NCBI GenBank assembly: GCA_021613375.1
Contig: CM038705.1
Coordinates: forward strand, 5,553,864-5,617,863
Length of the DNA: 64,000 bases
Direction: 5' to 3'
Origin: Megaleporinus macrocephalus
Lineage: Eukaryota; Chordata; Actinopteri; Characiformes; Anostomidae
In this document: piece by piece, positions 62,851 to 64,000 of the stretch
Numbering within the stretch: position 1 is the stretch's first letter
How the letters are laid out: each line of letters starts with the position of its first letter
Notes under the pieces: generated by a model
The model's database searches: none
What the model was told of the DNA's origin: nothing
Seen by the model: the letters and a program-made list of their open reading frames with translations, nothing else
Position numbers and translations under genes: made by a program

Positions 62851-64000
62851 ATGATTAGAAGAACTCAGGTGTGAGTTTGAGTCTAGTCTTTAATCTCTGG
62901 GGTGTCCAAGTCGAGTCTTAAGTCTCTGAGATGTGAATCTGAATCATCCAAGACTCTGACTTGAGTCTCAAGTGAGTCTCTCAGCACCTTGAGACTCCAG
63001 GTTCTCCAGAGTGTGAGTTAAGTCTCAAGTCTCTGATTCAGAGTCAAGTCTCGGGTACCTGAGGTGCAAGTCCGAGTCAAGTTTAGAGTCTCTGAGATTT
63101 GAAAACAAATAGAATATGATTAGAAGAACTCAGGTGTGAGTTTGAGTCTAGTCTACAATCTCTGGGGTGTCCAAGTCGAGTCTTAAGTCTCTGAGATGTG
63201 AATCTGAATCAACCAAGACTCTGACTTGAGTCTCAAGTGAGTCTCTCAGCACCTTGAGTCTCCAGGTTCTCCAGAGTGTGAGTTAAGTCTCAAGTCTCTG
63301 ATTCAGAGTCAAGTCTCAGGTATCTGAGGTGCAAGTCCAAGTCTAGTTTAGAGTCTCTGAGATTTTATTGTGAGTCGAGTCTTTTTGTCTCTGAGGTGCA
63401 AGTCCGACTTGAGTCTCTAGTCTTTGAGATATGAGTGAGAGTCAAGTCTCAGGTATCTGAGGTGCATGTCTCTGTCAAGTTTAGAGTCTCTGAGATTTGA
63501 GTGTGGGTCAGGTCTTTTGTCTCTGAGATGCAAGTCTGAGTCGAGTCACTAATGTATGAATCCAAGGCAAGTCTTGAGTCTTTGAGGTGTGAGTTATGAT
63601 TAAAAGAACTCAGGTTGAGGTGTGAGTTTGAGTCTAGTCTTTAATCTCTGGGGTCTCTAAGTCTAGTCTCAAGTCTCTGAGGTATGAATCTGAATCAACC
63701 AAGTCTCCGAGTTGAGTCTCAAGTGAGTTTCTCAGCACCTTGAGTCTCCAGGTTCGAGTGTGAGTCAAGTGTCTGACTCAGACTCCAAGTAGAGTCTAGA
63801 GTCTCTGAGGTACATGTCAGGAGTTTGAGATTTGAGTTTGAGTCTTTGAAGTCTCAGGTATCTGAGTTGCATGTCTGAATCAAGTTTAGAGTCTCGGAGA
63901 TTTAAGTGTGGGTCGGGTCTTTTGTCTCTGAGGTGCAAGTCTGTGTTGAGTCTCTAAGGTATAAGTCCAAGGCGAGTCTTGAGTCTTCGAGGTGTGAGTC
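62851..64000. repeat. Minisatellite based on gagtctcaagtctctgaggt, runs off the window
   Basis: Short words (gagtc, caagtctc, tctgaggtg) form units of about 20-25 bp. A higher-order unit starts with gattagaagaactcaggtgt at about 62854, 63118 and, in diverged form, 63598. The array continues past the end of the window, so its length is unknown. Confidence 0.93.

Noticed and set aside
63740..63770. tRNA T-arm-like word ggttcgagtg
   Set aside because: It is part of the gagtc minisatellite. No acceptor stem or A-box is present around it, and I found no tRNA elsewhere in the window.

Overview
The window looks like vertebrate, almost certainly teleost fish, nuclear DNA. It has decayed copies of several fish-typical transposable elements: three Tc1/mariner-type elements, an L2-type LINE 3' end, an L1/Tx1-type LINE fragment and several non-coding interspersed repeats. 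It has long micro- and minisatellites and no bacterial-style gene packing. Some interspersed repeats (51.04-51.48 kb and 59.17-60.56 kb) resemble repeats I remember from ostariophysan fishes such as catfishes and characins. That finer placement is recollection, not proof. I found no host protein-coding gene, tRNA, rRNA or CRISPR array that I can support; the window reads as intergenic or large-intron DNA.

Layout. Adding the array lengths listed here, about 37 kb of 64 kb (roughly 55-60%) is tandem repeat belonging to more than 20 families. Main arrays: 3.1-6.4 kb (about 29-bp units, partly inverted, plus a 528-bp higher-order repeat); 7.1-10.56 kb (related units in nine blocks of alternating orientation); 12.0-14.3 and 15.2-15.9 kb (39 bp); 19.8-21.9 kb (20 bp); 23.8-26.2 kb (36/19 bp composite); 26.8-27.3 kb (30 bp); 27.8-29.2 kb (42 bp and variants); 29.8-30.8 kb (31 bp); 31.8-32.1 kb; 32.3-35.4 kb (about 20 bp); 36.8-39.5 kb (15 bp); 39.8-42.4 kb (GA-rich polypurine); 43.2-45.5 kb (32 bp); 46.7-50.0 kb (42 bp, interrupted); 51.5-52.7 kb (104 bp); 53.8-55.1 kb (45 bp); 57.2-59.2 kb (73 bp); 60.9-61.3, 61.3-62.2 and 62.9-64.0 kb.

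Transposable elements lie between and inside the arrays: Tc1-type transposase remnants at 1.24-1.61 kb (minus) and 55.2-56.25 kb (plus), a short Tc1-type element with terminal inverted repeats at 56.68-57.15 kb, an L2-type LINE end at 18.4-19.45 kb, an L1/Tx1-type reverse-transcriptase remnant at 45.5-46.3 kb (minus), a possible hAT remnant at 17.1-17.56 kb, and interspersed repeats at 34.58, 36.53, 51.04 and 59.17-60.56 kb. Several arrays appear to have been seeded by transposon sequence (20-bp and 42-bp families) or split by insertions (32.3-35.4 kb and 57.2-60.66 kb).

The long open frames (for example 572 codons from 11823, 700 codons on the minus strand at 37394-39496, 836 codons on the minus strand at 39953-42463) all lie in arrays whose period is a multiple of three or in simple sequence. 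I treat them as non-coding. The main interest is repeat biology: inverted and alternating minisatellites that could form hairpins, a 2.5-kb polypurine tract, movement of sequence between arrays, and a duplicated locus differing by an approximately 870-bp block.
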